Notes: generated by a model not told the origin, from the letters alone. A DNA stretch of 64,000 bases from Phyllobacterium sp. 21LDTY02-6 (GCF_023554255.2 NZ_JAMJWD020000006.1:248001-312000); one strand, 5' to 3'; counted from the first letter of the stretch, positions 8,465 through 17,174 are shown. Program-made: numbers and translations.

Positions 8465-9292
8465 GTGAACAGTTTTCTCAAATTTGCAGTGGCAGGAGCA
8501 TTGGCTCTTGCGGCCTCGACGGCGGCCCACGCCGGCGCGACGCTCGATCGGGTCATGAGCAAGAAGGCAATGGTGGTCGCCACGAACAGCAGCTGGCCTC
8601 CCCAGAGCTATCTGGACGACAATAATGAAATGGTCGGGTTCGACATCGACATGGCCAAGGAAATCGGCAAGCGCCTGGGCGTCGAAGTCTCGTTCGAGAC
8701 GCCGGATTGGGCGACCCTGACGGGCGGCCGCTGGCAGGGACGCTATGATGTGGGCGTTGGTTCGGTAACGCCGACCAAGGCGCGCGCCAATGTCATCGAT
8801 TTCGCCTCGATCTATTATTACAGCCCCTATGTCTATGTCGTGCACAAGGACAGCAAGGCTGCTTCGGTCAACGATCTCAACGGAAAGGTGATCGGCGTCG
8901 AAACGGCGACGACCTCCGAGGATTTCATCCGCCGCCAGCTCGAGATCGATGCGCCGGGCCTGCCGCCGATCGAATACAAGATCGAGCCGGGCGAAGTGCG
9001 CACCTTTGCCGACTCCATGCTGCCTTTCGACGATCTGCGGCTTGGCGATGGCGTGCGCCTCGACGCGGTGATCGCGCCGGAACAGACTGCACAGAACGCC
9101 ATCAAGAACGGCTATCCGGTACGCATCATCGAAGGCGAATATGCCTTCCGCGAACCGCTGGTCGTGATCGCCGAAAAGGGCGATCCGGAATGGACCGCCA
9201 AGGTCGGCGAAACCATCGCGGCGATCAAGGCCGACGGTACCTTGGCCAAGCTGACCACCAAATGGTACGGCAAGGACTACAGCGCCAACTGA
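8465..9292 (+). CDS. Periplasmic polar amino-acid-type solute-binding protein
   Basis: A 275-residue family 3 (HisJ/GlnH-like) binding protein. The GTG start at 8465 is chosen because AAGGAGG precedes it with ideal spacing and it opens a clean signal peptide (VNSFLKFAVAGALALAAS, cleavage after AHA near residue 22). Family segments include MVGFDIDMAKEIGKRLGV and DVGVGSVTPTKAR. It begins an operon of binding protein, FAD oxidoreductase, permease and ATPase. The oxidase embedded in the operon suggests an amino-acid derivative as ligand; by context this may be a fructosyl amino acid or opine-like compound. That assignment is inference. Confidence 0.92.
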   Translation: MNSFLKFAVAGALALAASTAAHAGATLDRVMSKKAMVVATNSSWPPQSYLDDNNEMVGFDIDMAKEIGKRLGVEVSFETPDWATLTGGRWQGRYDVGVGSVTPTKARANVIDFASIYYYSPYVYVVHKDSKAASVNDLNGKVIGVETATTSEDFIRRQLEIDAPGLPPIEYKIEPGEVRTFADSMLPFDDLRLGDGVRLDAVIAPEQTAQNAIKNGYPVRIIEGEYAFREPLVVIAEKGDPEWTAKVGETIAAIKADGTLAKLTTKWYGKDYSAN

Positions 9293-9299
9293 TACATTT

Positions 9300-9328
9300 G
9301 AAGGGGGCGGCCGATGTCGCCCCTTTTC
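9300..9328 (+). terminator. Stem-loop after the binding-protein gene
   Basis: About eight bases after the binding-protein stop, AAGGGG pairs with CCCCTT, with an inner CG/CG pair set, one bulged G and an 8-base loop, ending in TTTT. It resembles a leaky terminator or stabilising hairpin between a binding protein and its downstream genes. It contains an ATG (9314) that mimics a start with a ribosome site, which is why 9359 is preferred for the next gene. Confidence 0.55.
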
Positions 9329-9358
9329 AATCGCCTTGCCGTGGGCCGCGAGAGATCA

Positions 9359-10642
9359 ATGACATATATAGATACGTTTTACCGCCGGACGCTTGCGGAC
9401 GATCGTTCCTTTCCGAAGCTCGATGGCATCATCGAATGCGACACGCTGATCGTTGGCGGCGGCCTTGCCGGCCTCACCGCCGCGTTGCAGCTCGCAAGAG
9501 CCGGCCAGTCGGTGGTGGTGCTCGAAGCGCAGCGCATCGGCTGGGGCGCCTCCGGCCGCAATGGCGGATTTGTCAGCCCGGGCTATGCCAATGGCGCCGA
9601 TGCGATCGAGCGTGCCGTCGGCGCCGATGCTGCCCGCAAGCTGCATGCGCTTTCGGTCGAAGGGATGTATTTCGTCCGCGATACGATCGCAGAATTGAAG
9701 ATTGCCGAGGCGGCGCCCGTCAACGGCATCATGAGCGTGTTGCGCTATCCCGATCCGGACGGGCTCAAGGCCTATGCCGAGAAGCTGCAGAAGAATTTCA
9801 ACTACAAGGTCGATTTCATGGAGTGCGACGAGGTGCGCCAGCGCCTGCGCTCCAATCGCTACTTCCAGGCGCTGCGCGACCCGCAGGCGTTCCACATACA
9901 TCCGCTGAACTATCTGCGTGCGCTCGCCCGCGAGATCGAGCGGCTCGGCGGCAGGATTTTCGAGCAGAGCGCGGCGGCATCGACCGATCTTTCCGGAGCC
10001 TCGAAGGTCGTGCGCACCGCCGCCGGTACGGTGAAAGCGCGCCGCCTGGTGTTGAGCACCGGCGGCTATACGACTTCGCTGATACCGAAGGTCGGCCGCA
10101 GCTTCCTGCCCATCGCCACCTATGTGATGCTTTCAGAAGAGGCGCCGGAACTGATCGCTTCCGCCATCGCGACCACCGATGCCATCGGCGACAACCGGCG
10201 GGCGGGCGATTATTACCGGGTGGTCGATGGCGGGCGCCGCCTGCTCTGGGGCGGCCGGATCACCACCAAGGCGGCTTCCGCCAGCGCCCTCGCCAATGAG
10301 CTGCGCCGGGAAATGACCACCACCTATCCTCAGCTGGCGCAATTGCGCACCGAAGTCGCCTGGTCGGGGCTGATGTCCTATGCGCGCCACCTCATGCCCC
10401 AGATCGGCCGGCTGCAGCCCGATGTGTGGTATTGCACGGCCTTTGGCGGACATGGGCTCAACACGACGGCGATCGGCGGAAAGCTGGTTGCCGAAGCCAT
10501 ACTCGGCCAGTCCGACCGCTATACGCTCTTCAACCCCTATGGCCTCGTCTGGGCCGGCGGCCTCGCCGGGCTCGCCACCGCCCAGCTGACCTACTGGAAA
10601 TTGCAGGCCCAGGACTGGTGGCGGGAGCGCCCCTATGTCTGA
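9359..10642 (+). CDS. FAD-dependent oxidoreductase (DAO family), amine/amino-acid oxidase type
   Basis: A 427-residue flavoprotein of the DAO/PuuB-OrdL family. The dinucleotide-binding motif VGGGLAGLTAALQLARAG begins at about residue 32, and the GWGASGRNGGFVSPG stretch is typical of gamma-glutamylputrescine oxidase-like proteins. A C-terminal FGGHGLNTTAIGG motif contacts FAD. Start 9359 (MTYIDTF) matches where the family begins; 9314 lies inside a stem-loop. The family oxidises secondary or primary amines on small amino-acid derivatives. Placed between the transporter genes and near FrlB/FrlD-like genes, it may be an Amadori-type or opine oxidase, but the substrate is not determined by sequence. 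Confidence 0.85.
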   Translation: MTYIDTFYRRTLADDRSFPKLDGIIECDTLIVGGGLAGLTAALQLARAGQSVVVLEAQRIGWGASGRNGGFVSPGYANGADAIERAVGADAARKLHALSVEGMYFVRDTIAELKIAEAAPVNGIMSVLRYPDPDGLKAYAEKLQKNFNYKVDFMECDEVRQRLRSNRYFQALRDPQAFHIHPLNYLRALAREIERLGGRIFEQSAAASTDLSGASKVVRTAAGTVKARRLVLSTGGYTTSLIPKVGRSFLPIATYVMLSEEAPELIASAIATTDAIGDNRRAGDYYRVVDGGRRLLWGGRITTKAASASALANELRREMTTTYPQLAQLRTEVAWSGLMSYARHLMPQIGRLQPDVWYCTAFGGHGLNTTAIGGKLVAEAILGQSDRYTLFNPYGLVWAGGLAGLATAQLTYWKLQAQDWWRERPYV

Positions 10643-10687
10643 GCCCAAGAGCCCCCTGTTCGAGCTTAAGAGAAGGAAACTTCGCTC

Positions 10688-11647
10688 ATGATCGCAACGT
10701 TTATCCTGTCGCATCCGAAGGCGACGAAGCGGATCGGCGGATCGGTTGCCATCGTGCTTTTGGCTGCCATGCTTTACTGGATGGGCGTGGGACCGGGCTG
10801 GCTGCAGCCATTCCTGCCCGGAGCCCTGCAATCCCCCGGGGCGTCGCGCGTCGCGGCCGCGATCGTGATCTCGCTGCTGATCGCGCTGAACTGGAAGGTG
10901 CTGGGCCTCCTGCCGCGGCTCTACCAGGTCGGCGCCGTCTGGGCCGAGCTATTCGCGCTCCTGCTGCTGTTCTTCTATTCGTTCAATCTCAGTTTCAGCT
11001 TCATCGCCAAGAAGATCGGGTTTCTCATCACGCAAGGCGTGGTGACGACGCTATATATTTCGGTGATCTCGATCGTCATCGCGACGATCATCGCGCTCAT
11101 CGGCGCAATCGCCAAACTGTCGAAGAACGGCGTCGTCTACGGCCTCGCCAGCTTTTACACCTCGCTCTTCCGCGGCCTGCCGCTCTTGATGCAGATCTAC
11201 ATCATCTATCTCGGACTGCCGCAGGTCGGCTATGTGATCGGCGCCATTCCGGCCGGCATCCTCGCGCTTTCGCTCTGCTACGGCGCCTATATGACGGAGA
11301 TCTTCCGCGCCGGCATCGAGAGCATCCCGAAGGGCCAGACCGAGGGCGCCACCGCGCTCGGCCTGCGGCCCAACCACACGATGTTCCTGGTGATCCTGCC
11401 GCAGGCGATGCGCGTCATCATTCCGCCGACGGGCAACCAGTTCATCGCCATGCTCAAGGATTCGTCGCTGGTCTCCGTCGTCGGCGTCTGGGAAATCATG
11501 TATCTGGCACGCACGATGGGCCAGAAGGAGTTCCGCCACATCGAGATGCTGATCACCGCATCCATGATCTACTGGCTGCTGTCCATCGCCCTTGAAATCA
11601 TCCAGGCCCGCATCGAGGAACGGTTCGGCCGTTCCCTGAAGCGCTGA
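10688..11647 (+). CDS. Polar amino-acid-type ABC transporter permease (HisM/GlnP family)
   Basis: A 319-residue inner-membrane permease. The N-terminal ~100 residues carry two or three hydrophobic segments (about 18-35, 55-72, 80-100) beyond the conserved domain. The conserved part starts at about residue 115 (TQGVVTTLYISVISIVIATI), and the EAA loop is YMTEIFRAGIESIPKGQTEGATALGL. The family normally works as a heterodimer (HisQM) or homodimer (GlnP). Only one permease gene is present, so a homodimer is expected. It starts 45 bases after the oxidoreductase and 18 bases before the ATPase gene. Confidence 0.92.
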   Translation: MIATFILSHPKATKRIGGSVAIVLLAAMLYWMGVGPGWLQPFLPGALQSPGASRVAAAIVISLLIALNWKVLGLLPRLYQVGAVWAELFALLLLFFYSFNLSFSFIAKKIGFLITQGVVTTLYISVISIVIATIIALIGAIAKLSKNGVVYGLASFYTSLFRGLPLLMQIYIIYLGLPQVGYVIGAIPAGILALSLCYGAYMTEIFRAGIESIPKGQTEGATALGLRPNHTMFLVILPQAMRVIIPPTGNQFIAMLKDSSLVSVVGVWEIMYLARTMGQKEFRHIEMLITASMIYWLLSIALEIIQARIEERFGRSLKR

Positions 11648-11665
11648 TCGGAGACGACAGAACTC

Positions 11666-12418
11666 ATGACCCAGCCTGCTCCTGCAAGTGCCGAGATCGA
11701 GATGAAAGACGTCCATAAATGGTATGGAAGCTATCATGCGCTCGACGATATAAACCTGACGATTGCGCCGCGGGAGAAGGTGGTCCTGTGCGGACCGTCG
11801 GGCTCGGGCAAATCGACCCTGATCCGCTGCATCAACCGGCTGGAGACGCACCAATCGGGCAGGATCGTCGTCGGCGGCATCGAACTCAACGATGAAGAGG
11901 ACCGGATCGACGAGGTGCGGCGCGAGGTGGGGATGGTATTCCAGCACTTCAACCTGTTTCCGCATCTCACCATCCTGCAGAACTGCATCCTCGCCCCGCT
12001 ATGGGTTCGCAAGACGCCGAAGAAGCAGGCGATCGACCAGGCGATGCACTTTCTCGAACGCGTCCGGATTCCCGAGCAGGCGAACAAGTTTCCCGGCCAG
12101 CTTTCCGGCGGCCAGCAGCAACGGGTGGCGATTGCCCGGGCGCTCTGCATGAGCCCCCGGATCATGCTGTTCGACGAGCCGACATCGGCGCTTGATCCGG
12201 AAATGGTCAAGGAAGTGCTCGACACCATGGTTTCCCTCGCCAGGGAAGGCATGACGATGGTGTGCGTCACCCATGAAATGGGCTTTGCCCGCCAGGTGGC
12301 GGACCGGGTGATCTTCATGGATCAGGGGCGGATCGTCGAGGAAGGAAAACCGGCGGAATTCTTCGACAATCCGCAGAACGAGCGCAGCAAGCTGTTCCTC
12401 AGCCAGATATTGCACTAG
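11666..12418 (+). CDS. Polar amino-acid-type ABC transporter ATP-binding protein (GlnQ-like)
   Basis: A 250-residue ATPase. Walker [10 protein letters not shown] is at residues 43-51, the Q-loop at [12 protein letters not shown], the signature LSGGQQQR, Walker [10 protein letters not shown], and the switch histidine in VCVTHEM. Length and motifs match GlnQ/HisP. It is the last gene of the operon starting at 8465 and energises uptake through the permease immediately upstream. The next gene converges from the other strand 28 bases later. Confidence 0.94.
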   Translation: MTQPAPASAEIEMKDVHKWYGSYHALDDINLTIAPREKVVLCGPSGSGKSTLIRCINRLETHQSGRIVVGGIELNDEEDRIDEVRREVGMVFQHFNLFPHLTILQNCILAPLWVRKTPKKQAIDQAMHFLERVRIPEQANKFPGQLSGGQQQRVAIARALCMSPRIMLFDEPTSALDPEMVKEVLDTMVSLAREGMTMVCVTHEMGFARQVADRVIFMDQGRIVEEGKPAEFFDNPQNERSKLFLSQILH

Positions 12419-12445
12419 GTTCCAGCCGGCGGCAGGTCGAGGCGG

Positions 12446-13258
12446 TCAGAGCCGGCGCGGTATTTGCCGGAAGCCGCCAAGATGGGTGCATGTGGCGGCC
12501 GCGGCATCGCGCCCGGCCTCAAGCCAGACGCGCAGATTGCCGCCCTCCCTGCTCCTTGCGGCGATGAAGCCGGCAATGAAGCTGTCGCCGGCGCCCGTGG
12601 TATCGACGACGTCGACCGGCTTGATGCCGATCTGGACGATCTCCTTGCCGTCGGATGCCAGCGAGCCGAGCGCGCCCATCGTCACCACCGCCAGGGCGGC
12701 GCCGCGCCGGTGGAACTCGGCTGCCATGTGCCGCGCTTCATCGGGGGAGCCGGCCGAGGCGAAGACGATGCCGAGGCCGGTCACGTCGAGATTTCGCGGA
12801 TCGGCATTGACGGAGACGTCCTGCGAGACGCTCGTGCCGCTTTGCGCCAGCGCCTGCCGAAGGGCGCCGCCATCGTCGAGCCAGCCGATATGGACATGGC
12901 GCATCTGCACCAGCACTGGGAGTTCGTCGGGCTCTGGCGCATAGCCCCGGCACGCACCGAACTCCTCGACGACAAAGACCCGTTCGCCCGCCTCGGTGAT
13001 GTCGATGTCGGTGAAGGCGGTAACGGCGGGCCGAATGGCCACATGGTCGGTATTGACGCTGTTCGCCGACAAGGCGTCGACGATATGCCGGCCATCGGCA
13101 TCATCGCCGATGGCGCCGAAATAGGCCGTCGGGCAGCCGAGCGCGGTCAACTGGACGGCGACATTGACGGCATTGCCGCCGGCGAAAGCCTCGCGCACCG
13201 GTGTTTGAAAGCGGTCGACGCAATTGTCGCCGACCGCTGCGAACTGGAAGGATCTCAT
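12446..13258 (-). CDS. PfkB-family carbohydrate kinase (FrlD-like)
   Basis: A 270-residue ribokinase-fold kinase. The N-terminal glycine motif is AGGNAVNVAVQL at 26-37. The C-terminal PfkB signature DTTGAGDSFIAGF holds the anion hole and catalytic Asp225. The short length and the adjacent FrlB-like SIS gene match the fructosamine 6-kinase FrlD, which phosphorylates fructosyl-amino acids at the sugar C6. Other PfkB kinases cannot be excluded from sequence alone. The gene follows the SIS gene on the same strand after about 50 bases, so both are probably transcribed from the promoter near 14340. Confidence 0.78.
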   Translation of the reverse strand: MRSFQFAAVGDNCVDRFQTPVREAFAGGNAVNVAVQLTALGCPTAYFGAIGDDADGRHIVDALSANSVNTDHVAIRPAVTAFTDIDITEAGERVFVVEEFGACRGYAPEPDELPVLVQMRHVHIGWLDDGGALRQALAQSGTSVSQDVSVNADPRNLDVTGLGIVFASAGSPDEARHMAAEFHRRGAALAVVTMGALGSLASDGKEIVQIGIKPVDVVDTTGAGDSFIAGFIAARSREGGNLRVWLEAGRDAAAATCTHLGGFRQIPRRL

Positions 13259-13308
13259 TCAGGCCTCAATACATGATGCAGCACCATGCGGGCTGACTGC
13301 GTCCATAA

Positions 13309-14322
13309 TCAATAGGCGACGCGCTTGTAATAGCGCCGCGTGGTCAGCGGATGATTGCGGATCACTTCCAGATGCGCGCTGACCCTTTCGAGGACGGCGG
13401 CGAGGACGACCGGCGAGACCAGGGCGCGCACTTCATCCGAGACGCCGGGAAGCGCGAAGGATGCCGTGTCGAGAACGAACAGCTTCTTCGTGTAGTTCGG
13501 CACGAAATTCTCCACCCTTTCGGCGAGCGGGCGGAACTTGTCCTCGCCCTTGAAGAGAATGACGCTGACATCGTCTTCGACGAGTTCAAGCGTGCCGTGG
13601 AAGAAATCCGAGGCATGCACGGGCCGCGTCCTGATCCACTGCATCTCCTCGAGAATGCACATGCCGTAATAATAGGCTTCCGGCCATACATTCCCGGCTC
13701 CGGCGATGATGTGGTAGTTCGACGCCGCAATCGCCTCGGCAAAACCACGCGCCTGGGGCTCGAAACCGCGCTTCACTTCGATCAGCAATTGCGGCAGCAG
13801 CGCGATCTCGGCAATGATCTGCTCGTAATTGGCGATTTCGCCACGGTGTTTCATGATGGAAAGCGCGACGAACAAGGATTGCAGGTAGAAGGATTCGCAG
13901 GACGTGTCGTCCTCGGCAAAATTGACGAAGGCGTGGTCGCCGCCCTTGCCTAGCGGCGTCTCGGCATGGCCGACAAGGGTCAGCACGGTTGCGCCGATCT
14001 GCTTCAGCTTCGCCAGCATCGCCACGCTTTCCTTGGTCGTTCCCGAGAGCGAAGGCATGACGACGATGGACTTGGCGGTGAGATTGGCCGAATTGGCGAG
14101 GATCAGTTCCGCCGGCAGATCGAGATAGGCCGGAAAGCGCGAGCTGCGCTGCAGGAGCTGGGCTGCCGGCTGCATCAATATGGCCGCGCCGCCCGTGCCA
14201 AGGAAGAAGACATTCTCCGCGCCTCTGTTCAGGCAATCGGCAATGACGGCATCGAAACGTGCCGCAAAGCCAGTCGCGCCCGACTGAATGCGAAGATATC
14301 TCTGTTCATCGAAGTTTAGCAT
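13309..14322 (-). CDS. SIS-domain deglycase (FrlB-like fructosamine-6-phosphate deglycase)
   Basis: A 337-residue protein with two SIS sugar-isomerase domains, the first near residues 35-170 and the second from about 200. Motifs include FFLGTGGAAIL, VVMPSLSGTTKE and the C-terminal RRYYKRVAY, which is close to the ending of FrlB proteins. FrlB splits fructosamine 6-phosphate into glucose 6-phosphate and an amino acid. The start is placed at 14322 (MLNFDEQRY). An upstream ATG at 14367 would put the operator at 14350-14360 inside the coding sequence. With the PfkB kinase gene it forms a two-step Amadori catabolic module. Specificity is inferred from the pairing. Confidence 0.78.
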   Translation of the reverse strand: MLNFDEQRYLRIQSGATGFAARFDAVIADCLNRGAENVFFLGTGGAAILMQPAAQLLQRSSRFPAYLDLPAELILANSANLTAKSIVVMPSLSGTTKESVAMLAKLKQIGATVLTLVGHAETPLGKGGDHAFVNFAEDDTSCESFYLQSLFVALSIMKHRGEIANYEQIIAEIALLPQLLIEVKRGFEPQARGFAEAIAASNYHIIAGAGNVWPEAYYYGMCILEEMQWIRTRPVHASDFFHGTLELVEDDVSVILFKGEDKFRPLAERVENFVPNYTKKLFVLDTASFALPGVSDEVRALVSPVVLAAVLERVSAHLEVIRNHPLTTRRYYKRVAY

Positions 14323-14349
14323 GACAATGTCTGGTCCCGGTTTGAAATG

Positions 14350-14360
14350 TTGTAAGACAA
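14350..14360. promoter_or_regulatory. TTGTNNNACAA palindrome, probable GntR operator (frl-like promoter)
   Basis: TTGTAAGACAA is an 11-base palindrome in the divergent gap between the FrlB-like gene and the GntR gene. It matches the general GT-N(3)-AC pattern of GntR-family operators. A second copy, TTGTCAGACAA, lies at 14476-14486. Their flanking positions on either side of the gap fit control of both directions by the adjacent GntR protein. Confidence 0.55.
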
Positions 14361-14475
14361 CTGACATCTAGGCCGCAGCTTGTCAAGCGGAAGTAGAGCG
14401 CCTTTTCGGCATATTGCGGCACTTGTCGGGGAAGCCTGGCGCCGCAGTCGCATGCCTGGCTTGACCTCGCAGGAT

Positions 14476-14486
14476 TTGTCAGACAA
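14476..14486. promoter_or_regulatory. TTGTNNNACAA palindrome, second GntR operator copy
   Basis: TTGTCAGACAA matches the copy at 14350-14360 in 10 of 11 positions. It is 29 bases upstream of the GTG start of the GntR gene at 14515. It probably mediates autoregulation. Confidence 0.55.
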
Positions 14487-14514
14487 GAAGAATGAACAAT
14501 TGCGAGGTATTGCC

Positions 14515-15246
14515 GTGGAAGAACCGTTGCGCGATTCAAGGACCCTTGTGGTGCGCTTGAGAGACCGGATTGCGGAACTCATCCGCGAGGAGGGCCTCGC
14601 CCCCGGCGACAAGCTGCCGACCGAATCGCAGCTGACCGAACGTTTCAAGGTCTCCCGTCCCGCACTCAGGGAAGCCCTGAAGCTGCTCGAGCAGGACAGT
14701 TTCATCTATGTCGAGCATGGGCGCGGGCGCTTCGTTTCGGCGATGTCCGCCGTGCATGTGGACCGGCCCATCACGGTGTTCGAGAGCGTCACGGACATGT
14801 CGCGGCAATACGGATATCGCACCAGCAACCGCATTCTCTCCATCAGCGAGGAAATCGCCGACAAGACCGTGGCCAGGCATCTGAAGCTCGATGCCGGCGA
14901 GCGGGTGATCCGGCTGGAACGGCTGCGCCTCGAGCGCGACACGCCAATCATGTATTGCCTCGACTATGTTCCGCGCACGATCATCCCCGAAAAGCTCTAT
15001 GATCTCGACTGGAGTGGATCGCTGCTCGACCTGTTGGAACGCTACAAGCAGCGCCCGCGCATGTCCGCGGCATCGGTGACCGCGGTGACGCTGCCGGAAG
15101 AAATCGTGGAGCGCCACGATCTGCGGGATTTCGGCCCTGCCCTGCTGATCACGGAAACGGCATATAATGACGCCGGCGCCCCCGTCGTCTACGCCGTCGA
15201 CTATCACCGCGGCAGCCATTTCACCTTCAGCCTCGTGCGCAAATAA
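14515..15246 (+). CDS. GntR-family regulator, HutC subfamily (FrlR-like)
   Basis: A 243-residue repressor. The GntR winged helix occupies residues about 10-75 (LAPGDKLPTESQLTERFKVSRPALREALKLLEQ), and the C-terminal UTRA ligand-binding domain follows, as in HutC/FrlR. Start GTG 14515 is chosen because GAGG lies seven bases upstream and because longer frames from 14380 would include the operator at 14476. UTRA regulators of this context usually sense a phosphorylated sugar intermediate. It is divergent from the FrlB/FrlD-like genes and followed after 18 bases by a SIS gene. Confidence 0.88.
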   Translation: MEEPLRDSRTLVVRLRDRIAELIREEGLAPGDKLPTESQLTERFKVSRPALREALKLLEQDSFIYVEHGRGRFVSAMSAVHVDRPITVFESVTDMSRQYGYRTSNRILSISEEIADKTVARHLKLDAGERVIRLERLRLERDTPIMYCLDYVPRTIIPEKLYDLDWSGSLLDLLERYKQRPRMSAASVTAVTLPEEIVERHDLRDFGPALLITETAYNDAGAPVVYAVDYHRGSHFTFSLVRK

Positions 15247-15264
15247 TCGCGGGAGGAGCAGCAC

Positions 15265-15786
15265 ATGCGGCCGCCGCCCTTGCAAACCGTCAGGGAAGAA
15301 CTGGATGCGGCGATGGCGCGCATCGATGAGACCGGCCTTGCGGCGCTGCAAGGCCTGTTCCAGGATTCGGCCAGGCGGATCTTCTTCTGCGGGCAAGGTC
15401 GTTCGGGGCTGGTGGCCGAGATGGCTGCGATGCGGTTCATGCACCTTGGCTACCGGGTCCACTTCGTCGGGGAGGCAACCGCTCCCTCGATTGCATCGGG
15501 CGATCTGATGATCGTCCTCTCGGCCTCGGGCGAAACCGCCACCACGATAGCGTTCGCCAGGATCGCGCGTTCCGAAGGTGCGCAAGTTGCGGGCCTGATG
15601 GGGAGAGCCGAAAGCACCCTCGCCCAATATTGCGATCCGCGCATCCTCGTGCCGGTGGCCGGCAGCCGCCAGTTCGGCGGCACGCTGTTCGAACAGAGCT
15701 GCCTGCTCATCCTCGACAGCATTGCGCTGGCCTTTTCGGACGGGCAGCACGATGCCATGCAGGCCCGTCACACCAATCTGCAATAG
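15265..15786 (+). CDS. SIS-domain protein, 6-phospho-3-hexuloisomerase-like (HxlB family)
   Basis: A 173-residue single SIS domain protein preceded by GGGAGGAGCAGCACATG. Motifs are FFCGQGRSGLVAEMAAMRF at about 35-53 and IVLSASGETATT, typical of HxlB. HxlB interconverts hexulose and fructose 6-phosphates in the ribulose monophosphate route. No hexulose-phosphate synthase (HxlA) lies nearby, so a different sugar-phosphate isomerisation within the fructosamine-like island is more likely. It is co-transcribed with the GntR gene (18-base gap). Confidence 0.82.
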   Translation: MRPPPLQTVREELDAAMARIDETGLAALQGLFQDSARRIFFCGQGRSGLVAEMAAMRFMHLGYRVHFVGEATAPSIASGDLMIVLSASGETATTIAFARIARSEGAQVAGLMGRAESTLAQYCDPRILVPVAGSRQFGGTLFEQSCLLILDSIALAFSDGQHDAMQARHTNLQ

Positions 15787-15804
15787 CGCCCGAGGGCTGG
15801 GCCG

Positions 15805-16743
15805 CTAGGCAGGCAGCGCGACTATGTCGATATGGTCGCCCTCGGCAGTCTCCACATCGTTCATGATGGCTTCGACGTCGTGGCCGCGATCGACGAGTTC
15901 GCCGTCCTCGGTGATGACATTGATACGATATCCGAGACCGATCAGCATCTGGAGATAGGTCTCCGGCGTCACGCTCGAAATCCAGCCGATAAGGCTCGGG
16001 CTGAACTCGCTGACGATAATGGGCCGGAACTGCCTGAGAATATCGATCATGCCGTTGAACGCCTTCACCTCGGCGCCCTCGATATCGATCTTGATGAAAT
16101 CGATGCGATCCCAGCTCTTCAGGATGCCGTCGAGGCGCACACAGGGTATCAGCCGCTTGATTTCAAGTGACTGTCCGGCTTGCAGCGTCGCAGTCGTGCC
16201 ATTGGAGCCGGAACCGCTCAGCGAAAGCACGTCCGTCCGGTCGCCGACAGCGGTCAGCAGGATCTCCACCTGGCTGAACTGATTGGCGTCGCGGCTGGCG
16301 GTGAGCAACCTGCCGTTTTCGATGTTCGGCTCGATGGCGAGGACACGCCCCGTCGTGCCGACGAGCTTCGCCAGCAGCATGGTGAAATAGCCGATATTGG
16401 CGCCGATATCGAGCGCCCGCATGCCGGGTTTCACGAGTTCCTTCACGATCCGCGTGACGTTCGGCTCATAGCTGCCACCGGCAACATTGCTGCCCACATC
16501 GGGATCGGCGCGATCGGCATAGATCCACGCATCGTTGAGAAACACCTTTTCGAGGTTTTTCGCGCCGGGCGGGTCGAGCAAGCGGCGATTCTGGAACTCG
16601 AGCGAGTTCAGATACATGCGAACTATGTCTTCAAGCGGCTTGCCCGCATAGCCATAATGCCCGCTTTCTTCCTCGTTCATCTGTCGTCCCAAGATCAAAC
16701 GGAAAGCATATTCGATATCGGCTCTGGTCGTTTCAATCGTCAT
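15805..16743 (-). CDS. FkbM-family methyltransferase
   Basis: A 312-residue protein. Residues about 95-240 form the FkbM SAM-dependent methyltransferase domain, with motif I MRALDIGANIGYFTMLLAKL and the acidic DFIKIDIEGAEVKAFNGM segment. The first ~70 residues (AFRLILGRQMNEEESGHYGY...LEFQNRRLL) resemble the short helical repeat found at the ends of glycan-modifying enzymes. FkbM enzymes O-methylate sugars or polyketides, so surface glycan modification is plausible. It stands alone on the minus strand between unrelated units, and no glycosyltransferase lies nearby. The acceptor is unknown. Confidence 0.87.
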   Translation of the reverse strand: MTIETTRADIEYAFRLILGRQMNEEESGHYGYAGKPLEDIVRMYLNSLEFQNRRLLDPPGAKNLEKVFLNDAWIYADRADPDVGSNVAGGSYEPNVTRIVKELVKPGMRALDIGANIGYFTMLLAKLVGTTGRVLAIEPNIENGRLLTASRDANQFSQVEILLTAVGDRTDVLSLSGSGSNGTTATLQAGQSLEIKRLIPCVRLDGILKSWDRIDFIKIDIEGAEVKAFNGMIDILRQFRPIIVSEFSPSLIGWISSVTPETYLQMLIGLGYRINVITEDGELVDRGHDVEAIMNDVETAEGDHIDIVALPA

Positions 16744-16869
16744 GTGATGCGTCTCGCCCCCTCGCTAGCCCGGCATTGTCAATGATCTATAACCGATGCT
16801 TTCCGGGCAAGGAACAAATTCCGGCTGATCATGTTGATCAACAACACAATTCGCAATGGAGAGTGTTTC

Positions 16870-17154
16870 ATGCCCAAGCAGAAGAAATGGTCGCAGGAAG
16901 TGACCGAGAAAAGCGACGCACTCGACCTTGAGGAGAATGTCTTCGAGGCCGACGACCCAAGGAAAATCGCCCGATCGTTGAAGAAATCGGCGGAAGCGTC
17001 CGACCGGCGGAAATCAAGCCCGTTCCGCTCCGCCATGTCGATGCTGACATTCTATGTCAATCGGGCCGGTACCAAGCTTCCGCAGAAGCAGAAGCGCGTG
17101 CTCGAACGGGCCAAGGACGAATTGCGGGAATTGTACGGGCGCAAGCCCTCATAG
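16870..17154 (+). CDS. DUF3175 domain-containing small protein
   Basis: A 94-residue basic protein beginning MPKQKKWSQEVTEKSDALDL, with GGAG ten bases ahead of the ATG. An in-frame start at 16831 lacks the conserved beginning. The sequence RKSSPFRSAMSMLTFYVNRAG is the hallmark of DUF3175, a small family widespread in rhizobia and relatives. No function is established. The high lysine/arginine content suggests nucleic-acid or membrane-surface contact, which is inference only. Confidence 0.88.
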   Translation: MPKQKKWSQEVTEKSDALDLEENVFEADDPRKIARSLKKSAEASDRRKSSPFRSAMSMLTFYVNRAGTKLPQKQKRVLERAKDELRELYGRKPS

Positions 17155-17174
17155 ACAGGCGCGCTTGCCGCCGG

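Noticed and set aside
9314-9358. Earlier start for the FAD oxidoreductase with an apparent AAGGGGG ribosome site
   Set aside because: Both the ribosome-like sequence and the ATG are parts of a stem-loop following the binding-protein gene, and family homology begins at 9359.
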